A stretch of 64,000 nt of DNA from Metaphire vulgaris. Lineage: Eukaryota; Annelida; Clitellata; Crassiclitellata; Megascolecidae. The notes under the pieces are model-generated. The model saw nothing but the letters and a program-made list of their open reading frames with translations. It made no database searches and was not told where the DNA came from. Shown one piece after another: positions 54,286 to 64,000 of this stretch (position 1 is the first letter of the stretch; each line of letters begins with the position of its first letter). The position numbers and the translations under genes are program-made. The stretch lies in assembly GCA_018105865.1 (NCBI GenBank), contig CM030859.1, positions 4,578,343 through 4,642,342 of the forward strand, in the 5' to 3' direction.

Positions 54286-54335
54286 GTCTCTCTCTCTCTG
54301 TCTATCTCTCTGTCTCTCTCTCTCTCTCTCTCTGC
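54200..54335. repeat. (CT)n microsatellite with CTGT units
   Basis: CT dinucleotides with periodic CTGTCT, 0.28 kb upstream of the receptor start codon. Confidence 0.93.
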
Positions 54336-54539
54336 TTAGTATATCCACTACTTAGACGTTAAAAGTCTCTGAATTTGCAACATATTCCATGCCCTGTGTT
54401 GATATTAAACTGCAGACTGAAGATAATAGTTATCTCTGTTATCTTCTGTTTTTGTCTTCGATCGTTTCAATTCTGCGATTGGCAAATATCGCTGAATCTG
54501 AGAATCGAACACAACTGAACATGTGTTCAGTTCGACGCC

Positions 54540-54640
54540 AAATCTTTAGATAAACACGGGAAGTGTTCGTCTGCGCATGCGCGCCCACCGCGGTTAGCCG
54601 TCTGCGGTCGGCGGAGGCGACAGGAAGCCAGTGACCGTCT
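54540..54640 (-). promoter_or_regulatory. GC-rich stretch upstream of receptor exon 1 with NRF-1-like palindrome
   Basis: It contains TGCGCATGCGCG followed by CCACCGCGG, about 0.65 kb upstream of the dopamine receptor start codon. The NRF-1 recognition sequence is a GCGCATGCGC palindrome. A promoter role is inferred from position only. Confidence 0.3.
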
Positions 54641-54711
54641 CAGAGAAAACATTTATCTATTTTCGGCGCGTAGTAAAGATGAAGACGCTGGTAGCATTCA
54701 GCGATAGCAAT

Positions 54712-54768
54712 AATGAATGAATGAATGAATGAATGAATGAATGAATGAATGAATGAATGAATGAATGA
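54712..54768. repeat. (TGAA)n microsatellite
   Basis: Fourteen tetranucleotide units. Confidence 0.95.
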
Positions 54769-54875
54769 AGAAGTGATTGAAAAAGTGGTTGAAAATATGT
54801 AACTAACAGAAATAAACTACAAAACCATATCGAGAAAGCAACATCAATCATCGTTTCATTTGACTGACTGACTGA

Positions 54876-54916
54876 CTTACTTACTTACTTACTTACTTAC
54901 TTGCTTACTTACTTAC
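54876..54916. repeat. (CTTA)n microsatellite
   Basis: Tetranucleotide units, similar to SINE-like tails elsewhere. Confidence 0.9.
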
Positions 54917-55113
54917 CAACTGACCGGCTTGATTGCTTTGCTAACTAATCTACCTGTTAGTCAACTTTCATGCTGGTTGACTTTTTAAATTTGCTGACAG
55001 TTTGGCTGAGTTATTAATCGATTGATTGTCGACCCACTAACTTACTAACTTACCGATTGGCTACTTACTGGCCGGTTGTTAATTGCCTTTGACGCAGCAG
55101 TGGCGATAGCAGT

Positions 55114-55171
55114 GATGATGATGATGATGATGATGACGATGATGACGATGATGATGATGATGATGATGTAT
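55114..55171. repeat. (GAT/GAC)n microsatellite
   Basis: GAT units with interspersed GAC. Confidence 0.93.
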
Positions 55172-55244
55172 GTGAAGATGTTGATGATGACGACTTCATT
55201 TTTTGTTCTTCGGATAGCTTCTGGTTTTCTTGCGTTTCATTGAA

Positions 55245-55328
55245 TATGAAGTGTAAAGCGCTCTTGACTTTGGCCCTTCTTCCGTTTTTCTGCGCTATAT
55301 AAATTGACTTATTAACTAATTAACTAAC
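55245..55328 (+). repeat. L2-type LINE 3' tail
   Basis: GTGTAAAGCGCTCTTGAC and GCGCTATATAAATTGAC, then TTAACTAA units. Same type as 53237-53317. Confidence 0.65.
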
Positions 55329-55392
55329 AGCGCAGCAGCTGTCCGTCCGTGCATTACGAAACTTCTGACAAACAGACGCTCCGACTTATCAA

Positions 55393-55834
55393 CAGTGGCG
55401 ACGCCAGACGTTTGAGAGTGGGGAGGTTATGGCGAGCACCCTAACAGGCTAACCCTATCCCTAACCTAACCCTAAACCTAACAATGACCCTAACCCTTTT
55501 ACTTTTACAACATTATAATTCGTTAGAATTAGTATTCCACACGTAATGAGTGCATTAAATAACTTTTAAACAATATTTTTATCTATCCCATAAAATTTCT
55601 TGTAAATAGTAACATGGACGCCATTGGACGGCCATGGTGGGTCCCAGTTCGTCTGACGCACGACTGATTGTTATATAGATATATAGAGAACGCTTGATAC
55701 TTAGACTAGTAGAGCCGACCATCCCCATACCCCCCTCACAAAAAAATTTCTCTGCAATTTTGCACAAATCTCACGGGTGGCTCTGATGGCAAGTGGGGGT
55801 GTTCAATCCCCCACCCTCAAAGGTCACGCCACTA
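55393..55834. mobile_element. hAT-type element, CAGTGGCGACGCC family
   Basis: Ends are CAGTGGCGACGCCAGACG and GGTCACGCCACTA. Flanks CTTATCAA and CCTATCAA match 7/8. Contains telomere-like CCCTAA repeats at 55438-55499. Confidence 0.85.
55438..55499. repeat. Degenerate telomere-like CCCTAA repeats
   Basis: About seven CCCTAA/CCTAAC units with one-base variants (ACCCTATCCCTAACC, TGACCCTAACCC), inside a hAT-type element. Confidence 0.75.
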
Positions 55835-55895
55835 CCTATCAATGGTAACTGAGGCCGTCATTCAATGCAAAAACATATATGATTATATACAGTGT

Positions 55896-55896
55896 A

Positions 55897-55941
<45 letters not shown>

Positions 55942-55945
55942 CTTA

Positions 55946-55989
<44 letters not shown>
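55896..55989. repeat. (TA)n microsatellite, two tracts
   Basis: TA runs separated by CGCTTAG. Confidence 0.95.
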
Positions 55990-55993
<4 letters not shown>

Positions 55994-56255
55994 GCGACGT
56001 TGAATGTCTCAAGCAGTCCGCATGACAGTCAGAGGCGTAGTGATGGGGGTATATCGGTATATATAGCCTACACCCCAAAAATCAGTGTATATGTAATGTA
56101 ATGTAACAAAATATTTGTATAGCGCCTCTTCTGAAGAACCACTCAAAGCGCTCCCACAGCAAATTACTGTAATGAATGAATTACAAATTACAAATGTCAA
56201 ATTACTAGTCTAAGTATCAAGCGTTCTCTATATATAAAGTATATACAATACATGT

Positions 56256-56256
56256 A

Positions 56257-56296
<40 letters not shown>

Positions 56297-56323
56297 ATAT
56301 ATAATATATATATATATATATAA
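56256..56323. repeat. (TA)n microsatellite
   Basis: TA dinucleotides with AATATATAA slips. Confidence 0.93.
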
Positions 56324-56697
56324 TATATGCATTTTATATTATATATAAAATATATACAACAATATATGCCCCAAATTTGTACCCTCCCCGCCCCGTAACC
56401 TTGACACTGACTGTCATCTTCAGGGTCAGTTGTGTCGAACTCATCATTCATCAGAAGCAACAGGTGGATTAAGTATCTCCAAGTAAGTTAGACTGCATGC
56501 AATCTCTTGTCATGTATATCTGTCGGACCCCTTCAGACGGTGTGTCAAGCAGTGTCAGACAGCGTGTCAGACGTTGTCTGGAGTGTCAATCATAAAGTCC
56601 CGATTAGACAATCTTGTTGTCAATTTGCAAATTGTTGCTACATGCAGACACGTGGATAATAACAAACTTCGAAGCCTCTGAGATCGACCGTCTATAA

Positions 56698-57023
56698 CAG
56701 CGGTTCTCAACCTTTATAGTGCCGCGACCCTTTTAATTCAAATGATGTGGCCAACGGTAAAATTATTATCGTTCACAATGTCAACGGCTAAAAATAATAA
56801 TGCTACGACGACAATCAAAATGTTTGATATTGTATTTAATTGTCTCCGTGTCTATCCTCGAATGACAATTATAGTAAAACAACTAGTACGTCGTAACTAC
56901 CACTGAGGAAAATTTTGTACAATAACAAGAAAAAAGAACATATTTCTGATGGTCTCGGGCGACCCCTGGCAAATCGCCATTCGACCCCCGTGGGGGTCGC
57001 GACCCACAGGTTGAGAACCACTG
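56698..57023. mobile_element. hAT-Charlie element resembling SPIN, intact
   Basis: Inverted ends are CAGCGGTTCTCAACCTTT and AGGTTGAGAACCACTG with a perfect duplication GTCTATAA (56690-56697, 57024-57031). Subterminal GGGGGTCGCGACCCACAGG, GCCGCGACCCTTTTAATT and GATGGTCTCGGGCGACCCC match what I remember of the SPIN (Space Invaders) family. 326 bp, non-autonomous. Confidence 0.88.
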
Positions 57024-57212
57024 GTCTATAACGTGACCTGATAGGACGTGATACTCTGCGATCGGTTCGACCCAACGACTCTCTCGGGGTCTGACCCAAG
57101 AGTCGAACGACGACTGGACCTTCCGATTAACGTCGCTTGTAAATGAGCAAGCTAAATTTCGATTCATGCTGCGCCCTTTTGAACGAATCAACTTTCGTTA
57201 TTGTCATCATAA

Positions 57213-57609
57213 GGGGCTGTCCATTAATTACGTCAACAATTTTTGGGCAATTTTTGACCCCTCCCCCCTTGTCAACAACTGTCAACTTTCAGTTACCCCC
57301 ATAATTACGTCAAAAACTTCCCCCCCAAAGATCAACGACAGGTGGTTCCAATAACAAGGTTATTATTTTTTGCGGTGATGACCACTTTTCTCTGTTTTGC
57401 TCATCGAGTGTCAAAATGTGGTGATGACCTTTTTGCCATGCTTTTTCCATTATAATAAGTAGTATTCCATGAAATTTCCTATTTTTTGATTATTTGTAAA
57501 AAGTGAAATTGTTGACATCAACTTTTCTTGACCCCGCTTCCCTGTCAACAACTGTCAAACTTTTTCAAACCTCTCCCCTAAACTCTTGACGTAATTAATG
57601 GACAGCCCC
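57213..57609. mobile_element. PIF/Harbinger-like miniature element
   Basis: Ends are GGGGCTGTCCATTAATTACG and CGTAATTAATGGACAGCCCC flanked by TAA on both sides. Same family as 14808-15484. Confidence 0.8.
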
Positions 57610-57762
57610 TAATATCTATAAAGCTTCGACGAAGAATATTCAACACGAACACTTCAGTGACAAGGTTTATGAAGATAAACCACAGAAAGAACTTCAAACG
57701 AAGCACTGCCTTCGAATCATTGAATTATTGGTCGCGAAGGAAATATTCGATGCAAATATATT

Positions 57763-58298
57763 CAGTGGCGGCAGTGTTTTATACAGGCCGGTTAGGAGAA
57801 GAGTCCCTTCCCCAAAACCTCATCCCCCCCCCCCATTTACACAAAGTCTGGTTTTTCCCCTCCAACCAAGTCGATTCCCCCCAAAAAGCCTCAATCCCCC
57901 CAAAGGCCTGGAGTCTGGATAAAACACTGGGTGGCGGTTCCAAGAACTCTTGGTGGGGATTCAATGAATTTCTAGGAGGATCCCGCCAATTGTCAAAGGA
58001 ATTTTAATATGTAAACGGTTTGGAAGAAATCTGAAGATTTGATTTATAAAAATATAATATTCGGAATTGACAATGTATAAAAGCCATTTTAGTCTGGTTG
58101 TATAAAGTCATTGTGCAAAATCGAGTTTTCTGTTGTTGGAAGCGAATTTGTCGATGACATTGTCTATGGATATGTCCATATCTTTGTGGATATTCATCAA
58201 GGCTAATCAGTTTAGACGATGATCTTCCATTGGAAACGCATTTTTGGTGGGTCGGTGGGGGATGCATCCCCGGTCATGCCAACGTTCAACCGCCCCTA
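57763..58298. mobile_element. hAT-type element with nested insertion in its terminal repeat
   Basis: The left end is CAGTGGCGG, then the inner element, then GGTTCCAAGAACTCTTGG; the right end is TTCAACCGCCCCTA. Perfect duplication AATATATT. The interior resembles 43430-43801. Confidence 0.88.
57772..57929. mobile_element. hAT-type element, CAGTGTTTTATAC family, nested
   Basis: Ends are CAGTGTTTTATACAGG and CTGGATAAAACACTG. Flanks AGTGGCGG and GGTGGCGG match 7/8. Confidence 0.88.
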
Positions 58299-58497
58299 AA
58301 TATATTACCAAATGCAGGCAAATATCTGAGTTTTCACGACACCTGTCGTCCGCATACAGACACGATGTAAATGCGCTTCATAAATCGCTGTACGCTAATA
58401 ATGTCCCGTCTTCTTTATGGCCATTTGCTAATTAGAGCGATTTCTGCAAGTCATTCGTGTAACATTGTAGTGAGGGCTGACCGTAAATTTCATACGA

Positions 58498-58816
58498 CAG
58501 TGGCCGTTCCACGTGGGGGATGAGTGGGGATGCATCCCCCACTGGACTTTTCCCCTTTTTTCGCCTGTGAAACCTATCGTTTGGTTAAAAGTCTAGTAAA
58601 ACTACGAGGAAATAACTGCGAATGACCTTTTTGCTTGTCAACCTACTGTAGTATTTTCGGTAAAAGTGCTGTAAAATTAGGAGGAACATTTTTCTTTTGT
58701 CAGCCTTTTCCGGCAAAGTTTATTGATTTTTCCGATTCTTTTTTCATCTCCCACCCACATCAACTTCCTATGAATTCATTCAATCCCCACGCCAAGAAAT
58801 TCTGGAACTGCCACTG
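58498..58816. mobile_element. hAT-type element, CAGTGGCCGTTCC family
   Basis: Ends are CAGTGGCCGTTCCACG and TTCTGGAACTGCCACTG with a perfect duplication TCATACGA. Confidence 0.92.
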
Positions 58817-59049
58817 TCATACGATATAATTTTTGAATCGCGAATTTACTTAGAACCTATTAGAAGACGTCGATATTTGCCTTTATCAAAGTACGTAATC
58901 CCATATTTATAAGTGATAAACGACAGATTGCAAAGGGTAAAATTGATATCAACACATTTCAACGGCAAAAGGGAATAATTCGTTTGCATTGAATGTTTAT
59001 TTTGGCTCTTTTACTGAATTTGTATCATAGATTTATTTTACCTTCATTG

Positions 59050-59405
59050 TAGGGCTGCGGATATTAGCGATTAATTAATCGATTAATCGTTAAAATTTTT
59101 AATCGATTAAATTTTAAAATATTTGTAACTTATTTATTTCAATACCTACTTAATTAGCTTACTATGTTTCTATTTCGTTCAGACAACAATGGCGAGTAAT
59201 TAAAGCAATGCTAGAGTTAAGCATTTAAGGGGAGAGATGAGCAAGCACTTTTGTTTAAACTTTTAACTGCAGACGGCAAAGTAGACAATGCAATGAGATC
59301 AGCTAAAAGCTATTATGTAATTGTTTTAATCGAAATTAATCGAAATTAATCGATTAATAAATTTCCGATTAATCGAACAAAACATTTTAATCGTTACCAG
59401 CCCTA
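59050..59405. mobile_element. hAT element, TAGGGCTG/ATTAATCGATTAATCG family
   Basis: Ends are TAGGGCTGCGGATATT and GTTACCAGCCCTA with a perfect duplication CTTCATTG. Subterminal CGATTAATCG palindromes at both ends, as in Ac-type hATs. Confidence 0.88.
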
Positions 59406-59413
59406 CTTCATTG

Positions 59414-60225
59414 TATTTCGTCTTCTTGCTTTCCTGCTGGCCTGTCAGGATTCTGCATTCAGGTATTATCTCTCAAAATTAAAAATTCTTGGTTCAAAGT
59501 GGGGTTTGTGGCTCTTAGATTGTCAAGAACTGTTTCTGTCGGATTCTCTGCTATCCAAGAGTTTGGAATAAGTTTTAAATACATTTATTGTAATTTGGAT
59601 GACCATTCAAACAGGGAAAATATTCGTGTTGTGGTGATTTCCACTCCTGGTACCATCGGTAAAATGATCATAACTTAGTAAACTCTGTAACACAGGTCGT
59701 AAGAAACATGCCAAAATATTTGTCGATGAAGCCCCACAGATACTTACAGTAAAAGCTCTTAGTAAATATCTATTCAGGTCTCAGAAATACAGTATTTGGG
59801 AAAACCGAGAGAGAGGAGACGTGAATGTTGGTTAACGTTTTGCTATCTTCTTTGACATTTTGCGGATTCAGATACATTTTCTAAACTTATACCAGAATTA
59901 TTAAGAGTTATTACAATCCTTAGAGAAGCAAAACGACTTCTCTAATGAAAAGTCCTCACTAGCAAAATTGTCAAAGCAAATCTAAAATCAGCTGCGAAAA
60001 CACCTTTTGTTCAAAGTTCGCCCGCAACCACCCCCCACACCCACCACTCCATCCAGCCCCGCAACCTCACCCCTCCCCACCAAAACACACGAACAATCGT
60101 CTTCATTAGAATCTCCCAAGGGCGTTTTTACTCTCCTGCTCTTCAGCCACCGACGAAGGTCTCGAGAGACGCAATCTTCCGTCGGCACCGTTAATTCCAT
60201 CACTGCGGCTCACGTTTAGCCAATT
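59414..60225. other. No recognisable gene
   Basis: Intergenic. Pro/Thr-rich short ORFs near 60.0-60.2 kb on either strand have no family resemblance. Confidence 0.4.
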
Positions 60226-60229
60226 GAGT

Positions 60230-60810
60230 GCAAAAGGAAGTTAAAAGAAAGGGCGTGACACGAGAGTTTTCTCACTCCTTGCAGCAACAGCAGCGGGCAG
60301 CAGCAGCAGTCGCCACCCGGTTACAAGATGGCGCGCTCGGAGACAAGCGGCGACGAGATAATGTCTTTGACGCCACCTTCAAGTAACGGATTGGAGGAGC
60401 CGACTGCTGGGGGTTAATGGTGTCACGCCTGTTTTGTATGGTGTAATTTTCTCGATGTGCTGTCCTCGGGGGACGGCTACGAGGACAATTCTCGTCTGCG
60501 AGTGGAAGAGAGCGGAGTAGTCAAGGGGGGAGGGGGCGAGGAAAGTTCTTTCGCCTCCTCCGGCGATGCGTCTCGATCGATCACTCCCGCGGTCGGTCTC
60601 CGTCGGTGCGTCGGTCGGTCGGTCGCGTATATCGCAGATGACTGCACCTTCAAAATCCTATTCACCTAACACAGCGGATGACGACGACGACGACGACGAC
60701 GACGAAAAGAAAAGAACCGGATGCGAAACCGCACGGACAGGGAGCAGGAACAAGAAGGAGCGACGAAAGAAACGGAGAACTCGGAAGGATGACCAGTTAT
60801 CCAGCTAACT
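60230..60810. promoter_or_regulatory. CpG-rich block, possible promoter or 5' exon
   Basis: It is dense in CpG (CGTCGGTGCGTCGGTCGGTCGG, CGACGACGACG) compared with its AT-rich surroundings, and lies 6.3 kb upstream of dopamine receptor exon 1. On the + strand a 29-codon ORF starts ATGGCGCGCTCG at 60328 with GGTTAA at its end, which could also be read as a splice donor. It could serve the receptor gene, a divergent + strand gene, or both. Confidence 0.35.
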
Positions 60811-61150
60811 CAAATTAATTAGTGGGTTTGGTGCATGCGGATGTATCCGCGGTCGTAATGCATTTAATTGGACGTCATATCCGATAACGTCCGGTAAATT
60901 ACGCGACAAAGTTACGCCAATAATGTCGGGAAAATTAAGCCAGTTGTTCAGTCAAGCGCGTTGTCATGGTAACGCGCAGATAGACAAAAAACACGGTTTC
61001 GTTGCAAAAGACGTGACTTTCCAAATATAACAGAATAATCTGCGGATTATTATCGTTGTCGTGCCTGACTAATGGATCAAGGCATGCCACGGTTTCTGTC
61101 ATGTACGTGCTTTGATAGAAGCACTCCAAAGTCCTGCCTCTACCTGCGCA

Positions 61151-61400
61151 TAGGGATGTCCATGGGTTCAATTATTAGAACCCAATCCAACACAACCCAT
61201 CAAATCTCTAACCCAACCCATGCCGATAAAATGGTTACTTGACACAACCCAACCCAACCCACGGTAGTACTTTACAATTTCATAAACCATGACTTATTTT
61301 CTTACCCAACCTAACCCACCAATAATATGGAAAAAGTCTGGCAAAACCCAATACAACCCAACAAACTAATGGGTTAATGACAACCCATGCACATATCTGT
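61151..61400. mobile_element. AACCCA-rich hAT-type element
   Basis: Ends are TAGGGATGTCCATGGG and ATGCACATATCTG. The flanks share TGCGCA. Same family as 7522, 27703, 36665 and 52956. Confidence 0.75.
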
Positions 61401-61625
61401 TTGCGCAGAAAAGAATAAGGCTACTTTAGCTACATTAATAATTAATTTCTGGACATATTCTCAGTGTGCCTTGTGCTGATGGATCGCGTCTCTACGCAGA
61501 GAAAATAAAGCAAGATGATGGCCGCTCAAACTACTGTTCGCTGACTGAAGAAGAGACTGAGACTAAAAAGCTCAGCCCGGTCAGATACGTTGATTTGGCT
61601 TCAACAGGCGTCAGGAATTAGGGTT

Positions 61626-61935
61626 CAGTGGCGTAGCCACGGGGGGATTTGGGAGTTAAACCCCCCTTTAGCTGCCAACGAAACAATTTTTGTATATGCT
61701 TTTCCATACATTTTTCACTTTCGGACGCGATTTTGTGGGTCAAAACCCCCTTGGCTGGCTGCCAATAGAAAGAATTTCTAGGTACTATAGAAAATATAAC
61801 AAATTAGAAAGCATACGAAGGTGACGACCTTTTTTGCTTGTCAGCTCCTAAAAAAGGAAGAATAAGAAATTTTTTGGAAAGTTTCGTCACGATCGAAACC
61901 AACCCCTCCTTCCGGAAATCCTGGCTGAGTCACTG
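61626..61935. mobile_element. hAT-type element, CAGTGGCGTAGCC family
   Basis: Ends are CAGTGGCGTAGCCACGG and TCCTGGCTGAGTCACTG. The flanks share GGGTT. Confidence 0.8.
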
Positions 61936-62034
61936 CAGGGGTTGGAATGCACCAAGACTTTCTACAGCCCGGCATTTCCAGTCCCAACTAGGAGACTTGA
62001 AGGAGCATAGTAAGCACCCTGAATGGAGCATGGG

Positions 62035-62105
62035 AAACCTTTACCTTTACCTAGTTTGCCATTGCTTTCTCTAGACCCACATTTTACCTTCGCAGCTCCA
62101 CCTTG
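62035..62105 (-). repeat. SINE-like fragment related to 27827-28000
   Basis: Read on the - strand it has GAGCTGCGAAGGTAAAA and ends AGGTAAAGGTAAAGG, matching parts of the 27.8 kb insertion. Confidence 0.5.
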
Positions 62106-62292
62106 ATCATTAGAACTGATGCTATAAAAGTGCATAATTATCATTAATAGCTAATAGAATTGATGAAAATCAGAACTTCAAGTGGTTCTACAAATGGAAT
62201 CATGCACTTGTTATTGTCATTCTTTCAGGTGAAGATTGCTAAAGTACCATTGATTTTGACCCTTGTCGTGCCCATGGGCTATGCAAATTATC

Positions 62293-62293
62293 T

Positions 62294-62370
<77 letters not shown>

Positions 62371-62383
62371 ATAATAATACTAC

Positions 62384-62478
<95 letters not shown>

Positions 62479-62479
62479 G
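62293..62479. repeat. (ACT)n-(AAT)n microsatellite
   Basis: About 25 ACT units are followed by about 35 AAT units. Confidence 0.97.
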
Positions 62480-62829
62480 TTCAACTTTGAGTGGGTGCTT
62501 TCAAGGCGATATTCAAATAGATTGCCCTGAAAAGTCTCATTTAACATTAATAATTTATTACACTGGTCAACAGTGAAAATGTTGCTGACTTTAAAAAGGT
62601 CATAAAAATGTATTATTTTGGTGTCCTGAACACGAATATGACTTTCAAAATGTTTTATTGGCTCTCGTTTTGAAGATATTTTATGTAGCTCATTTTTTAA
62701 AGTTTCATCGTGCAAATTTATCCAGCAGGATTGTAACCAGATTGTAAATAAGCCTTAAATTATGTAATATTGCATCACATTGCATAATACAATCCTACTT
62801 TCAGAGTCTTTCTCGATAATGCTAAGGCA

Positions 62830-63140
62830 GAAAGCTACACGGAACTAGTAGAAGACTTGCTGATGTATCGTAAACTTTGTCGCAACAATATGCCTCTAAA
62901 GATACACTTCCTTAATTTCCATCTGGATTTCTTTCCTGGCAACTTTGGTATGGTTAGTGATGAACATGGCGAACGTATTCGTCAAGAAATTGCAACAATG
63001 CAACAAAAAATACTAGGAACATGGTCAACTATCATGCTGGCTGACTTCTGCTCGACACCGCCTCGAGATGCTCCCGAACAGCGGTACAAGAGACAGGCAA
63101 AGAAATTTGAATTAGTAAGACATAATATAATTATTTAGCC
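62830..63140 (+). pseudogene. Transposon-type protein fragment (SDEHGER motif family)
   Basis: One frame reads NMPLKIHFLNFHLDFFPGN, MVSDEHGERIRQEIATMQQK, WSTIMLADFCSTPPRDAPE and YKRQAKKF, ending at a stop (63138). I recall many multi-copy invertebrate proteins with LKxHFLHSHLDFF and SDEHGERFHQD at this position, spread by a DNA transposon I cannot name. Only the C-terminal part is here, with no complete transposase. A repeat end resembling those at 32.8-33.9 kb lies just upstream. Confidence 0.7.
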
Positions 63141-63926
63141 TGGTTGTATTTATTATTATGGTTGTCAAGCATGGCGCATTAATCGACGTTCATGGCTTCC
63201 GCTTTGCATTTTGTATCTGTCCCACTGTAGTAAGAAGTAAGAAAGTACAACAGCAACAGTCCAGGCCTTTCTCCGGCGACTTATAATCTGTAGAAGACGT
63301 AAAATAAAGGTATTATTGTGCGACGAAAACGACAAAACAACGAAATCGCGGCATTCGATCGAAATCATGTCTTCTAGTCGAATTTCTAAAGACATAGCAC
63401 ACTATGGGCCTATGGCCTATCAATACCATACAAGAATCTTCAGTCAGTCGTGAATTTCGGCACCAAACTGATTTTCTTAGCCCAAGTACAAAGACCGTAT
63501 GAAACCACTGGCTTAAAGAGTTGCATTGGTTGTAAGCTCATGAGTGAATCTACCGCAGACTGGCAACAGTGATCGAAGTCTGTTTAACTCTTCTTCGTTG
63601 AATACAAGCTCAATTATTTGGAGCAGTTTGCCTTCGGACTTTACATCACAAGACTCAATAAAGTTCTTACAGTGGAAATTGAAAACTTGTCTCATCAGAC
63701 TATAATATAAGTGACATTAAATTAATAATTTAATTATTGTCAATAATTTGTACACTTAGGCTTAAATTGCTTTTACATTTTTACATTTGGTTTAAATTCG
63801 CTAGATGTTTTGGCCTCGCAACGACACCTTTATTAAGCGTTTCCAGTTAATTATAAAAGTAGGACAAGCGCTATACTTAGTTTTGTGGGGAAAATGTGCA
63901 GCTGTCTGCGTCTATGGGAGGACATT

Positions 63927-63928
<2 letters not shown>
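63141..63928. other. No recognisable gene
   Basis: AT-rich; short ORFs only. Confidence 0.4.

Positions 63929-64000
<72 letters not shown>
63929..64000. repeat. (ATT)n microsatellite, runs off the window
   Basis: Uninterrupted ATT units to the last base. Confidence 0.95.

Overview
The window is animal nuclear DNA: genes split by GT-AG introns, a very high load of inactive transposons, and many long microsatellites. It holds no bacterial, phage or organelle genes. The dopamine receptor has a protostome-like signature after TM3 (a TQPIKYAKHKN stretch, as I recall from insect Dop2R). Together with CR1/L2-type LINEs and dense hAT-type miniature elements, this suggests a bilaterian invertebrate, perhaps a marine lophotrochozoan. 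I cannot name the species.

Two host genes can be assembled. (1) On the + strand at 7.76-12.03 kb lies a three-exon orphan seven-transmembrane receptor. Its predicted exons join in frame to 432 codons. (2) On the - strand, from 53.93 kb down to 21.42 kb, lies a complete four-exon D2-like dopamine receptor of 610 codons. Its first intron is about 25 kb. All splice phases agree, and D3.32, the TM5 serines, CWxP and NPxxY are present. The two genes point toward each other. The 9 kb between their stop codons holds a CR1/L2 LINE, a second LINE 3' end nested in a hAT element, an 811-bp hAT-like element and microsatellites.

Most of the rest is repeat. I resolved more than 30 short non-autonomous elements that begin CAG (or a near variant) and end CTG and are flanked by 8-bp target duplications, often still perfect. 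This is the hAT pattern. Four elements have GGGGCTGTCC-type termini and 3-bp duplications (PIF/Harbinger-like), and one tiny element is bounded by TTAA (piggyBac-like). LINE remnants lie at 1.4, 3.2, 14.0, 15.9-18.1, 18.6, 34.1, 36.5-38.1, 39.4 and 45.2-46.9 kb. Nesting is common and gives relative insertion ages.

Region by region: 0-7.5 kb, LINE scraps and microsatellites; 7.5-12.3 kb, orphan receptor; 12.3-21 kb, repeats; 21.4-28.6 kb, receptor exons 4, 3 and 2 with a 5S-rRNA-derived inverted repeat in the intervening repeats; 28.6-53.5 kb, receptor intron 1, almost wholly repeats; 53.5-54.7 kb, receptor exon 1 and probable promoter side; 54.7-64 kb, more repeats, including a SPIN-like hAT element, a CpG-rich block at 60.2-60.8 kb and a transposon-type ORF fragment at 62.8 kb.

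No clearly new biological system is evident. The most unusual signals are a 20-bp motif shared inside otherwise unrelated miniature elements, the 5S-derived foldback, the SPIN-like element, and a miniature element whose target duplication includes the receptor's exon 1 splice donor.
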